Shown in pieces: positions 38,486-46,634 of a DNA stretch of 64,000 nucleotides. Where the stretch lies: positions 3,534,001 to 3,598,000 of the forward strand of contig NZ_BJOR01000001.1 in assembly GCF_006540305.1 (NCBI RefSeq), written 5' to 3'. The translations under genes and the position numbers were made by a program. Positions within the stretch are counted from its first letter, which is position 1, and every line of letters starts with the position of its first letter. The notes under the pieces were generated by a model that ran no database searches, was not told the origin of the DNA, and saw only the letters and a program-made list of their open reading frames with translations. Source of the stretch: Streptomyces sp. 6-11-2. Lineage in GTDB: Bacteria; Actinomycetota; Actinomycetes; Streptomycetales; Streptomycetaceae.

Positions 38486-39967
38486 TCAGCTCTTCAGCGA
38501 CGCCATCCAGGCCTCGACCTCGTCGGAGCGGCGCGGCAGGCCGGCCGAGAGATTGCGGTTGCCGTCCTCGGTGACCAGGATGTCGTCCTCGATGCGGACG
38601 CCGATGCCGCGGTACTCCTCCGGGACGGTCAGGTCGTCGGCCTGGAAGTACAGGCCCGGCTCGACGGTGAGGACCATGCCCGGCTCCAGCGTGCTGTCGA
38701 CGTACGTCTCGGTCCGCGCGGCGGCGCAGTCGTGGACGTCCATGCCGAGCATGTGGCCGGTGCCGTGCAGCGTCCAGCGGCGCTGCAGACCCAGCTCCAG
38801 CACCCGCTCGACCGGGCCCTCGACCAGGCCCCACTCGACGAGCTTCTCCGCGAGCACGTGCTGGGCGGCGTCGTGGAAGTCGCGGTACTTGGCGCCCGGC
38901 TTGACCGCCGCGATGCCGGCCTCCTGGGACTCGTACACCGCGTCGTAGATCTTCTTCTGGATCTCGTTGTACGTGCCGTTGACGGGCAGCGTGCGCGTGA
39001 CGTCGGCGGTGTAGAGGGTGTGCGTCTCCACACCCGCGTCCAGCAGGAGCAGGTCGCCGGAGCGGACCGGGCCGTCGTTGCGCACCCAGTGCAGGGTGCA
39101 GGCGTGCGGGCCGGAGGCGCAGATGGAGCCGTAGCCGACGTCGTTGCCCTCGACGCGCGCGCGGAGGAAGAACGTTCCCTCGATATAGCGCTCGCTGGTC
39201 GCCTCGGCCTTGTCGAGGACCTTCACCACGTCCTCGAAGCCGCGCACGGTGGAGTCGACGGCCTTCTGCAGCTCGCCGATCTCGAAGTCGTCCTTGAGCA
39301 GGCGCGCCTCGGAGAGGAAGACCCGCAGCTCCTCGTCGCGCTCGGCGGTGACCTTGTCGGTCAGGGCGGCCTCGAGGCCGGCGTCGTAGCCGCGCACGAC
39401 GCGGACCGGGCCGGTGGCCTCACGCAGCGTGTCCGCCAGTTCGCGTACGTCGGAGGTCCGGATGCCGTACAGGGTCTCGGCCTCGGCCAGGGAGTGGCGG
39501 CGGCCGACCCACAGCTCGCCCTGGCCGGAGAGCCAGAACTCGCCGTTCTCACGGTCGGAGCGCGGCAGGAGGTAGAGCGTCCCCTGGTGCCCGTCCGCGG
39601 TGGGCTCCAGGACCAGGACGCCGTCCTCGGTCTGGTTGCCGGTGAGGTAGGCGTACTCGACCGAGGAACGGAAGGGGTACTCGGTGTCGTTCGAACGGGT
39701 CTTCAGGTTGCCCGCGGGGATGACCAGGCGCTCGCCGGGGAAGCGTGCGGACAGTGCGGCGCGGCGGCGCGCGGTGTGCTCCGCCTGCTCGACCGGCTCG
39801 AGACCGTGCAGCTCGGTGTCGGCCCAGCCGGACTTCATGTTCTCGGCGAGCTCGTCGGACACGCCCGGGTACAGGCCGTTCTTCCGCTGCTTGATCGGTT
39901 CTTCTTCGGCGGTCTCCGGGGTCTCCGGCAGCTCCTGCGCCACGGTCTTCCTCCTCGATACAGCCAT
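38486..39967 (-). CDS. Xaa-Pro aminopeptidase (peptidase M24B)
   Basis: A 493-residue protein of the aminopeptidase P type, which removes an N-terminal residue before proline. The N-terminal creatinase-like domain runs to about residue 240. The metal site lies in the C-terminal pita-bread fold, with LLLDAGVETHTLYTADVTR, GTGHMLGMDVHD and TVEPGLYF. The ATG at 39967 is preferred over one at 39982 because GGGGG lies eight bases upstream. It stands alone between the phosphatase gene and the MocR gene. Longer N-termini (about 50 residues, Glu-rich) are usual in Streptomyces. Confidence 0.92.
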   Translation of the reverse strand: MAVSRRKTVAQELPETPETAEEEPIKQRKNGLYPGVSDELAENMKSGWADTELHGLEPVEQAEHTARRRAALSARFPGERLVIPAGNLKTRSNDTEYPFRSSVEYAYLTGNQTEDGVLVLEPTADGHQGTLYLLPRSDRENGEFWLSGQGELWVGRRHSLAEAETLYGIRTSDVRELADTLREATGPVRVVRGYDAGLEAALTDKVTAERDEELRVFLSEARLLKDDFEIGELQKAVDSTVRGFEDVVKVLDKAEATSERYIEGTFFLRARVEGNDVGYGSICASGPHACTLHWVRNDGPVRSGDLLLLDAGVETHTLYTADVTRTLPVNGTYNEIQKKIYDAVYESQEAGIAAVKPGAKYRDFHDAAQHVLAEKLVEWGLVEGPVERVLELGLQRRWTLHGTGHMLGMDVHDCAAARTETYVDSTLEPGMVLTVEPGLYFQADDLTVPEEYRGIGVRIEDDILVTEDGNRNLSAGLPRRSDEVEAWMASLKS

Positions 39968-40043
39968 TGGGCCATCCCCCATCGTACGGTCGTACGGAAG
40001 GGGGCCAGAGGCGGAAGCGCCTGTTACCGGATCACCGGGCGGC

Positions 40044-41579
40044 CTACTCGAAGCGCGCCGCCAGCAGCGCCACGTCCTCCGCGCCGTCGGTCACGTCGAG
40101 ACCGTTCGGCAGGAGCGTGTGCAGGACGTGGTCGGCGACGGCCCCCGGGTCGTGGCGCAGCGTGCGCGGGACGCTCGCCGCGGCCGCGTGCAGCCGGGCG
40201 AAGGCACGGTCCACGGGATCGCCGGTGCGGTGCAGCAGCCCGTCGGTGTAGAGCAGCACCGTCTCGCCCGCGGTCACCTGGAACTCCACGCTCGGCGCCT
40301 CCCAGCAGGCGAGCATGCCCAGCGGCGCGGACACGGACGTCTCCACGAACTCCGTGCGCCGATCGCCGAGCAGCAGCGGCGGGCAGTGCCCGGCGCCCGC
40401 CAGGGTGATGCGGCGCAGGGCGGGTTCGCAGTAGGCGAACAGGGCCGTGGCGGAGCGGGCGGGCTCGGTCAGCCGCAGGAGCAGTTCGAGGTCGGACAGG
40501 ACGGCGACGGGATCCTCGCCCTCCATCACCGCGTACGCCCGCAGGGACGCCCGCAGCCGGCCCATCGCGGCGATCGCGCCCGGCCCGGCGCCGGTGACCG
40601 AGCCGACGGCGAGGCCGAGCGCGGCCTCGGGCAGCGGCAGCGCGTCGTACCAGTCGCCGCCGCCGCGCGGCCCGGTGCGGTGCCGGGAGGCGAGCTGGAC
40701 ACCGGGGACGCGGGGCAGCCGGGAGGGCAGCAGCTCCTCGTAGACCGTCGCCATGCACGCGCGCGTGCGCTCGGTGTCGAGCAGGCGCGCCAGGTGCTCG
40801 GTGGCGAAGCGCAGGTAGAGGCCGGCGAGGTGGCGCTGCCGCTCCACCGGTTCGGCGGGCTCGTCGTAGAACCAGACGGCGGCGCCGAGTCGGCCGGCGG
40901 TCTCCGTGGACAGGGGCAGCGCGTAGCTGGCGGCGTAGCCGAGTCGGCCGGCCACCTCGCGGTGGCGCGGATCGAGGCCGTCCTCGGCGAACAGGTCGGG
41001 GCGCACGACCTCGCCGTCGCCGCCCGGCAGCCCGGCCGCGGTGTCGAGGAGCGTCCCGTAGGGCATCGCGCTGCGCGGCACGGTCTCGATGTGGCCGAGA
41101 TCGGCCCGCGCGAGACCGAGGCCGATGGTGGTGTCGGGGCCCAGTCCGTCGTCCGGTTCGAGGACGGCGAGGCCGCGCCGGGCGCCGACGAGGGCGGCGC
41201 CGGCGCGCAGCAGTTCCTTCAGGGCGGCGTCGAGTCCGTTCGTACGGGCCAGCCGTTCGGTGAGCTCGTTCAGAGTGGTGAGGTCGGAGACCCAGCCGGC
41301 GAGCCGGTCCTGGAGGAGGGCGCCCGGCGGGCGGGGCGCGAGCGGGCCGGCCGGACCGCTCGGCGAGGGGTCCGGAGCGGCGGGCGAGGGCGCGACAGTG
41401 TGTGCGGGTGCCGGAACTGTCGAATCGATTCCAGCCACTTTCGGAGGGTGGGGGGCGTTCATGGCGTCCGGCTTTCCGACCGGTGCGTATTGCTCAAAAG
41501 CATCGCAAACCCCCATGTCATTCTGCGCCGCCAGCAGTGTCTCCACATGTACACGCACTCGTGAGGGGATGTCCAGCAT
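40044..41579 (-). CDS. SpoIIE-type PP2C phosphatase with GAF domain
   Basis: A 511-residue protein. After a start MLDIPSRVRVHVETLLAAQND and a Pro/Ala-rich linker, a GAF-like sensor domain spans about residues 110-270. A PP2C/SpoIIE phosphatase domain follows, with GGDWYDALPL for metal binding, AGHCPPLLLG and LYTDGLLHR. Such phosphatases dephosphorylate anti-anti-sigma factors and so oppose the RsbW-type kinases, two of which lie within 6 kb. The ATG at 41579 is selected by family N-terminus; in-frame starts further up add unlikely residues. Confidence 0.88.
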   Translation of the reverse strand: MLDIPSRVRVHVETLLAAQNDMGVCDAFEQYAPVGKPDAMNAPHPPKVAGIDSTVPAPAHTVAPSPAAPDPSPSGPAGPLAPRPPGALLQDRLAGWVSDLTTLNELTERLARTNGLDAALKELLRAGAALVGARRGLAVLEPDDGLGPDTTIGLGLARADLGHIETVPRSAMPYGTLLDTAAGLPGGDGEVVRPDLFAEDGLDPRHREVAGRLGYAASYALPLSTETAGRLGAAVWFYDEPAEPVERQRHLAGLYLRFATEHLARLLDTERTRACMATVYEELLPSRLPRVPGVQLASRHRTGPRGGGDWYDALPLPEAALGLAVGSVTGAGPGAIAAMGRLRASLRAYAVMEGEDPVAVLSDLELLLRLTEPARSATALFAYCEPALRRITLAGAGHCPPLLLGDRRTEFVETSVSAPLGMLACWEAPSVEFQVTAGETVLLYTDGLLHRTGDPVDRAFARLHAAAASVPRTLRHDPGAVADHVLHTLLPNGLDVTDGAEDVALLAARFE

Positions 41580-42082
41580 TGTCCTGCCGGGTTTCCTGGT
41601 GTCAGAGGGGTTCTCGGGGTCTTCTTCCCAACCTCTTGCTAAAAGGGGAAGTTGGCTTGAAACTGCCTCGGGTGACGGCCTGTTGCGGTCGACTGGGCTT
41701 GCTCGACAGAGCGTCACAGCGGTCGTGATGGGTACGTACTCGGAGAAGGCCAGGGGTGGTTGGGGGCTACCCGGAACCTGGCGACGGACCCGGGCGTCTT
41801 AGCCACCGACGGCCGTGCCCCATCCTTGCGCGATGGAGGCGGAGAGCAGAAGGCAAGACGGCATAACGCCACGCTCCGCCACCCCGCGCCACGCCCATGC
41901 TTCTGGTAGACGCAGTATGGACGGGGCTGCCGTGGAAGCAGCCGATGCTCGGCCCATAGGGGTTCCCCGTGCCTGAAGGCAGGGGTGTGATGCGCCAACA
42001 GGTACGCACAGTGCAGTGATCGACACATGGTGTGAGTGGTCCACGGTGTTGCCAGCGGTGCAACGGAAAGGAACGAGCGCTC
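41580..42082. other. Divergent intergenic region
   Basis: This 503-base gap between the phosphatase and prim-pol-like genes contains no gene I can support. Short frames lack ribosome sites. It probably carries both promoters; I see no certain -10/-35 pair and no large repeat. Confidence 0.4.
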
Positions 42083-42748
42083 ATGCGCGAGATCCCCGGA
42101 AGGCGACGCAGGCTCCCGTCCCAGCACAGTGACGGGGGGCCTGAGCCGATCAGCGCGGCCCTGACCTTCGCGACCCGGTGGCAGTGGCCCGTGCTGCCCG
42201 GCGTGGCGACGGATCCGCGGCGCGGCGACCGCTGCGGCTGCCCCGACCCGGAGTGCACGGTGCCCGGCGCGCACCCCTTCGAACCCGGCCTCCTCGCGGC
42301 CACCGCCGACGCCCGCATGGTGCGCTGGTGGTGGACCAACCGGCCCACCGCGCCGATCGTCCTGGCCACCGGGGGCAAGGCCCCCTGCGCGGTGAGCCTG
42401 CCGGCCCTCCCGGCCGCCCGCGCCCTCACGGCGCTCGACCGCGTCGGCATGCGGCTCGGCCCGGTCGTCGCCTCGCCCACGCGCTGGGCGATCCTCGTCA
42501 AGCCCTACTCCCTGGAGCAGTTGGGCGAGCTGCTCTACGCCAAAGACTTCGTCCCCGGCTCGCTCCGCTTCCACGGCGAGGGCGGCTACCTCGCCCTGCC
42601 CCCCTCCGAGACCGGAGCCGGCCCGATCCGCTGGGAGCGTGCCCCGCTGCCCGGTTCCGCCTCGCCCTGGGTGCCCGATGTGGAGGCCGTGGTCGACGCG
42701 GTGGTGGAGGCCCTCACTCGTACGGGTGTGAGCGCCCCCGAGTTCTAG
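42083..42748 (+). CDS. Stand-alone prim-pol-like domain protein
   Basis: A 221-residue protein that resembles the N-terminal domain of bifunctional primase/polymerases. It has FATRWQWPVLPGVA, a CGCPDPECTVPGAHPFEPG cysteine-containing loop, and ATADARMVRWWWTNRPTAPI. The DxD catalytic pair of true prim-pols is not obvious, so it may have lost activity. Streptomyces chromosomes carry this protein outside mobile elements. The ATG at 42083 has GGAA upstream. Role unknown. Confidence 0.78.
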   Translation: MREIPGRRRRLPSQHSDGGPEPISAALTFATRWQWPVLPGVATDPRRGDRCGCPDPECTVPGAHPFEPGLLAATADARMVRWWWTNRPTAPIVLATGGKAPCAVSLPALPAARALTALDRVGMRLGPVVASPTRWAILVKPYSLEQLGELLYAKDFVPGSLRFHGEGGYLALPPSETGAGPIRWERAPLPGSASPWVPDVEAVVDAVVEALTRTGVSAPEF

Positions 42749-42803
42749 GGGTGTCGCGGCCGCGGCGGGCGAACCGCCCGCCCGGGGCCGTTATCGTCCC
42801 CGC

Positions 42804-43394
42804 ATGCTGCGTCGTTCCGCCGGACCCGGAAGCCGAGTGCCGCGCGGCGGTCTCGATCCCCGGCGCGTCCGCCTGCTCGCCCTCCTGGGCGTCATCGGCT
42901 GCGCCGTCGTCATGCCGCTGGCCGGCGCGTCCGCGGGCCAGGTGGGCGACCAGAGCGGTACGGGCGCCCGCTCCCTGCCGCCCGGCGACGACAAGATGCC
43001 CTCCGCCGCGCCCGCCCGTTCCCCGCTGGTGCTCGGTCTGGGGCTCGCGACCGCCGCGCGCTGCGGCCCCGAGGTCACCTCGCCCGACGGGGTCGAGGCG
43101 CAGACCTGTGTGCTGACCCAGGGCCAGGACACCTGGGCGCGCACCTACCACCGCAACGCGACCGGACGGCTCCTGGACGCCGACCTGACCCTGATGGGTC
43201 CGGGCGAGCGCACCGTGCGGACGCACTGCGCGAGGGCCGGGGGCGACGAGCCGGAGATCTGTGAGACACCGCGGGAGCGCAGCAGGGGAACGGCGGCGGA
43301 GTACAGCGCCGTCGCGGAGTTCGCAGAGCGCGGCGGACGTGCCGCGCTGCTGCTGCGATCCGGGAGCAACTCGCCCGCGACGACGGGCGGTTGA
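42804..43394 (+). CDS. Secreted or membrane-anchored protein of unknown function
   Basis: No family is recognised. The 196-residue product has a basic N-terminus followed by one hydrophobic segment (VRLLALLGVIGCAVVMPLAGASA) that may be a signal peptide or anchor. Three or four cysteines (ARCGPEV, QTCVLTQ, THCARAG, EICET) may form disulphides outside the cell. The rest is polar. It starts 55 bases after the prim-pol-like gene and may share its transcript. A hairpin terminator lies 42 bases beyond its stop. Confidence 0.65.
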   Translation: MLRRSAGPGSRVPRGGLDPRRVRLLALLGVIGCAVVMPLAGASAGQVGDQSGTGARSLPPGDDKMPSAAPARSPLVLGLGLATAARCGPEVTSPDGVEAQTCVLTQGQDTWARTYHRNATGRLLDADLTLMGPGERTVRTHCARAGGDEPEICETPRERSRGTAAEYSAVAEFAERGGRAALLLRSGSNSPATTGG

Positions 43395-43435
43395 CGTGCG
43401 ACTGCGCTGGGTGAGCGGCGGCGGACACGTAAGCG

Positions 43436-43473
43436 CCCGGTTGCTGGCGACGGGGGATGCACCAGCAACCGGG
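43436..43473 (+). terminator. Terminator after the secreted protein gene
   Basis: CCCGGTTGCTGG (43436-43447) pairs with CCAGCAACCGGG (43462-43473), a perfect 12-bp stem with a 14-base loop. Confidence 0.75.
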
Positions 43474-43620
43474 CTACTGGAACGGTAACAAGAGATCGGC
43501 AGTTCGCAAATTCGATCCCGGCTTTCCAGTCACCGGGTGGACGGCTTTCCGGTCACCGACTCGCCCGCGCCGCCCGCCGGTTGTGACGGGGGTCACCCGA
43601 TCTGCCCGAGCGGGGCGGCG

Positions 43621-43656
43621 GGCCGGGCGGCCGACCGGAGGGCCGGCCGCCCGGCC
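43621..43656 (-). terminator. Terminator after the DUF5926 gene
   Basis: GGCCGGGCGGCC (43621-43632) pairs with GGCCGCCCGGCC (43645-43656), six bases beyond the stop of the DUF5926 gene. Confidence 0.72.
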
Positions 43657-43661
43657 GTCAC

Positions 43662-44627
43662 TCAGCTCAGCGTGACCTGGCGGTTGGTCAGACCACCGCG
43701 GGCCCGGCGCTCGTCCCCGGTCAGCGGCGTCTGCGTGGCCAGCGCGGCGGCCAGTTGCTCGGCGAACTCGGCGGCCGGCTTCTCCACGTCCTGGGCGCCC
43801 ATCTCGCTCGGCAGGTCCCACACGGGCACGGTGAGGCCGTGCGCCCGGAAGGAGCCCACGAGGCGGGTGCCTTCACCGAGGTTCGAACGGCCCGCCGCGT
43901 GCAGCCGCGCGAGAGCGTCCAGAAGCTGCTCCTCCGCGTGCGGCATGACCCAGCGCAGGTGGTTCTTCTCCGGCGTCCGGCACCAGTACGCCGCCTCGAC
44001 GCTCTCCAGGCGCACGGTCGGAATGGCCGCCGCGTTGGCCCGCTCCAGGGAGGCGGTGACATCCGGCGTCGCGTTCTCCGCGTCCGGCACCCAGAACTCG
44101 AAGCCCTCGTGCACCACCGGATCGAAGGGGGCCTCGAGGTCGAGCAGGTCCTGAAGCCGCGGGCCGTCGGCCGGGGCGCGGCGGCCCTGTACCGGGGTGC
44201 CGGGCTTGGCCTCCAGGGCGCGCAGCAGGGTGTCGGCGAGGTCGCGGCTGATGTCGCCGGACGCCGTGTCGTTCTGCAGGCCGAGCAGTACCGAGCCGTC
44301 GTCGCGGCGCAGTGCGGGCCAGGCCATCGGCAGGACCGTGGCGAGTGTGACCGCCGGGACGCCGTCGGGCAGGCCGTCGCGGAGCGCCAGCCCGGCCGTG
44401 GCGGCGGGGACCAGCTCGCGCAGCGCCACCCAGTCGCACTCGCCGGGCAGTCCCTCGAAGGGCCGCTGCACCAGCTCGGTCACCGCGTGCGCGGCGGCCC
44501 GGCCGTGGCAGGCCTTGTACCGCCGGCCGCTGCCGCATGGGCAGGGCTCGCGCGCACCGACGACCGGGATCTCTCCATCCGTGAGCTGCGGGCGCTTGGC
44601 CTTCGTCTGGGGTCGCTTCTTGGCCAT
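43662..44627 (-). CDS. DUF5926 protein with N-terminal SEC-C zinc motif
   Basis: A 321-residue protein. A Lys/Arg-rich start leads to the zinc-binding SEC-C motif REPCPCGSGRRYKACHG (residues about 27-43). The SEC-C motif often marks proteins that contact ribosomes or SecA. The rest, to the C-terminus, fits the Streptomyces DUF5926 family as I remember it and has no known activity. The tail includes LTGDERRARGGLTNRQ. Upstream in the gap 44628-44838 I see a small tandem repeat, AATGGCGGGTAACGCCG-like, near 44718-44753. Confidence 0.8.
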   Translation of the reverse strand: MAKKRPQTKAKRPQLTDGEIPVVGAREPCPCGSGRRYKACHGRAAAHAVTELVQRPFEGLPGECDWVALRELVPAATAGLALRDGLPDGVPAVTLATVLPMAWPALRRDDGSVLLGLQNDTASGDISRDLADTLLRALEAKPGTPVQGRRAPADGPRLQDLLDLEAPFDPVVHEGFEFWVPDAENATPDVTASLERANAAAIPTVRLESVEAAYWCRTPEKNHLRWVMPHAEEQLLDALARLHAAGRSNLGEGTRLVGSFRAHGLTVPVWDLPSEMGAQDVEKPAAEFAEQLAAALATQTPLTGDERRARGGLTNRQVTLS

Positions 44628-44717
44628 CTGGGTGTCTCCCGGTTACGGCTCGTCTCGTACGGCGCGAGCCTAGCCGTTCACGCCGTCAACGACGGGACCC
44701 TGTGGACGCGCCGGGGG

Positions 44718-44756
44718 AATGGCGGGTAACGCCGCAATGGCGGGTAACGCCGGGGA
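44718..44756. repeat. Short tandem repeat in the DUF5926/HATPase gap
   Basis: The unit AATGGCGGGTAACGCCG occurs twice in a row (about 44718-44751). Each contains the small inverted repeat GGCG..CGCC. The 211-base gap around it holds no gene. Confidence 0.55.
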
Positions 44757-44838
44757 AGGGGGACAAGCGGCCGGCTCCGAGCGCCCGCGCCCGCGGCACG
44801 ACCCGGGCATCGCCCGGGCGCGGCGCACGCGTGCGTGT

Positions 44839-45390
44839 TCAGTCCAGGTCGCCGAAGGCGTCCGTGAAGCCCAGGTCGGGTAGGGCCGACACGGACGGTG
44901 CGGTGATCCGGGAGGCGAAGTCGTCGCGGCGGTGACCGGCGTCCGGGTCGTGCACGTCGTCGTGGACGACCACCCATACGGTGACCTCGCCGCCGACGCC
45001 GTCCCGTACCCCCCAGTCGTCGCAGAGGGCGGTGATGATGTTCAGCCCGCGGCCACCGTGCGCGGTGACCGAGGGGGTGGCCGGGGACGGGCGGGTCGGG
45101 CCGCCGCCGTCGGTCACCTCGACGATCAGGCTGCCGCCCGCGTCCACCCGCCATGCGGCCCGGACGTCGCCGTCGCCGGCCAGGGCGCCGCGCAGCGGCC
45201 GGCCATGCTTGCAGGCATTGCTCAAGAGTTCGGAAAGGATCAATACGGCGTCGTCGATGACCGATTCCGCCACGCCACCACTGCGCAACTGATCACGCAT
45301 CCGGTGTCTTGCTTCCCCCACGCCCGCAGGGCCATGGGGTACGGCCATGCTCGACGACGTGGGCACCTCCTGTGCCACCACCAACGCCAC
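44839..45390 (-). CDS. Anti-sigma-factor-type ATPase (HATPase)
   Basis: A GHKL ATPase of 183 residues resembling RsbW-like regulators: LILSELLSNACKHG for the N box, DGGGPTRP for G1, GGRGLNIITAL for G2. The GTG at 45390 is chosen because AAGGAGG lies eight bases upstream; a start at 45498 would add an Arg-rich stretch. The C-terminal 45 residues are acidic and not part of the ATPase fold. It is separate from the kinase at 36464 but of the same general class. Confidence 0.87.
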   Translation of the reverse strand: MALVVAQEVPTSSSMAVPHGPAGVGEARHRMRDQLRSGGVAESVIDDAVLILSELLSNACKHGRPLRGALAGDGDVRAAWRVDAGGSLIVEVTDGGGPTRPSPATPSVTAHGGRGLNIITALCDDWGVRDGVGGEVTVWVVVHDDVHDPDAGHRRDDFASRITAPSVSALPDLGFTDAFGDLD

Positions 45391-45546
45391 CCCCGAGACC
45401 TCCTTCGCCCCACGCCACGGTGTGGATGCCCCACCGGCCTGTACCGGAAACCGGCCGAATCGCGTCCGGCGACGCATTTGGAACGCTCGGTCACTCAACG
45501 AGCGCGCCGGAGCACTCCCTGTGATCGTTGCTGGATCGGCGGCCGG

Positions 45547-46374
45547 TCAGCGGCCGAGCCGGTGCAGGACCGCGCGCGGGCGGTTGGTGATGATGGCGTC
45601 CACCCCCAGTTCCACGCAGAGGTCGACGTCCTCGGGATCGTTCACCGTCCACACGTGCACCTGGTGTCCCGCCTGCTTGAGCCGCTCCACGTACACCGGC
45701 TGGTTGCGCACGATCCGGATCGAGGGCCCCGCGATCCCGACGCCCGCCGGCAGCCGTCCGTCCCGCAGTCGCGGCGAGACGAACTGCATCAGATAGACCG
45801 TCGGCAGGGACGGCGAGGCCGCCCGCACCCGGTGCAGGGAGCGCGCTGAGAAACTCATCACACGCACCGGCGACCTCGTGGCCGAGGCCGGGGCGTCCAG
45901 TCCGAACCGCTTCAGGAGTGTCAGCAGGCGTTCCTCGACCTGCCCGGCCCACCGTGTGGGGTGCTTGGTCTCGATGGCCAGCTCCACCGGCCGGCCGGCG
46001 TCGGCGACGAGTTCGAGCAGCCGCTCCAGGGTGAGGACGGAGGTGTCCTCGGGGTCCTCGGGCCGCACCTCCCAGTCCGGCTCCTCGACCCGGCCGCGCC
46101 AGGACGCGCGCGTGCGCCAGGAGCCGAAGTCCAGCGCGGCGAGGTCGGCGAGCTCCAGGGCGGACACCGCTCCCCGGCCGTTGGACGTACGGTTGACGCG
46201 CCGGTCGTGCACGCAGACGAGATGACCGTCCGCGGTCAGGCGTACATCGCATTCGAGGGCGTCCGCGCCGTCCTCGATGGCCTTCCGGTAGGCGGCCAGT
46301 GTGTGCTCCGGGGCGGCCTCGGAGGCTCCGCGGTGGGCGACGACTTGGATGTGGTGCTGCCGTGCGTGGGTCAC
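45547..46374 (-). CDS. Glycerophosphodiester phosphodiesterase
   Basis: GDPD hydrolyses glycerophosphodiesters to glycerol 3-phosphate and an alcohol. The 275-residue TIM-barrel protein has VVAHRGASEAAPEHT at the start, ALECDVRLTADGHLVCVHD with the metal and catalytic residues, and a late VHVWTVNDPEDV. I use the GTG at 46374 (VTHARQHH); an ATG at 46443 in frame would add 23 residues without a better ribosome site. No signal peptide is visible, so it is probably cytosolic. Confidence 0.92.
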   Translation of the reverse strand: MTHARQHHIQVVAHRGASEAAPEHTLAAYRKAIEDGADALECDVRLTADGHLVCVHDRRVNRTSNGRGAVSALELADLAALDFGSWRTRASWRGRVEEPDWEVRPEDPEDTSVLTLERLLELVADAGRPVELAIETKHPTRWAGQVEERLLTLLKRFGLDAPASATRSPVRVMSFSARSLHRVRAASPSLPTVYLMQFVSPRLRDGRLPAGVGIAGPSIRIVRNQPVYVERLKQAGHQVHVWTVNDPEDVDLCVELGVDAIITNRPRAVLHRLGR

Positions 46375-46634
46375 CGCGTCATGGTGCCACCGAGGCGGAA
46401 TGGGCGGGACGGCGGAGAGCCGTCGATAATGTGTCTGTTTCATGTGAGATGACCTATATAAAGAATGCACCCGGACCCACAGCATCGGCTTATGGTGCTC
46501 TGACGGCCCGTGGGAAAAGCTGACTACGTACACACCTGCACATGCACAGCTGGAGCGCGCCGGGTCGCCGGCGGGCATGGCGAGCGTGACCGAGTGCGAC
46601 CGAAAACAACAGCCGTGGAGCAAGGAGAAGAGCT

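Noticed and set aside
42083..42748. Prim-pol-like gene as part of the AICE
   Set aside because: It lies 6 kb left of the tRNA-Ser attachment site among core genes and has no transfer genes beside it.
46436..46449. Possible parS at GTTTCATGTGAGAT
   Set aside because: Four of fourteen bases differ and the palindrome is lost, unlike the other sites.
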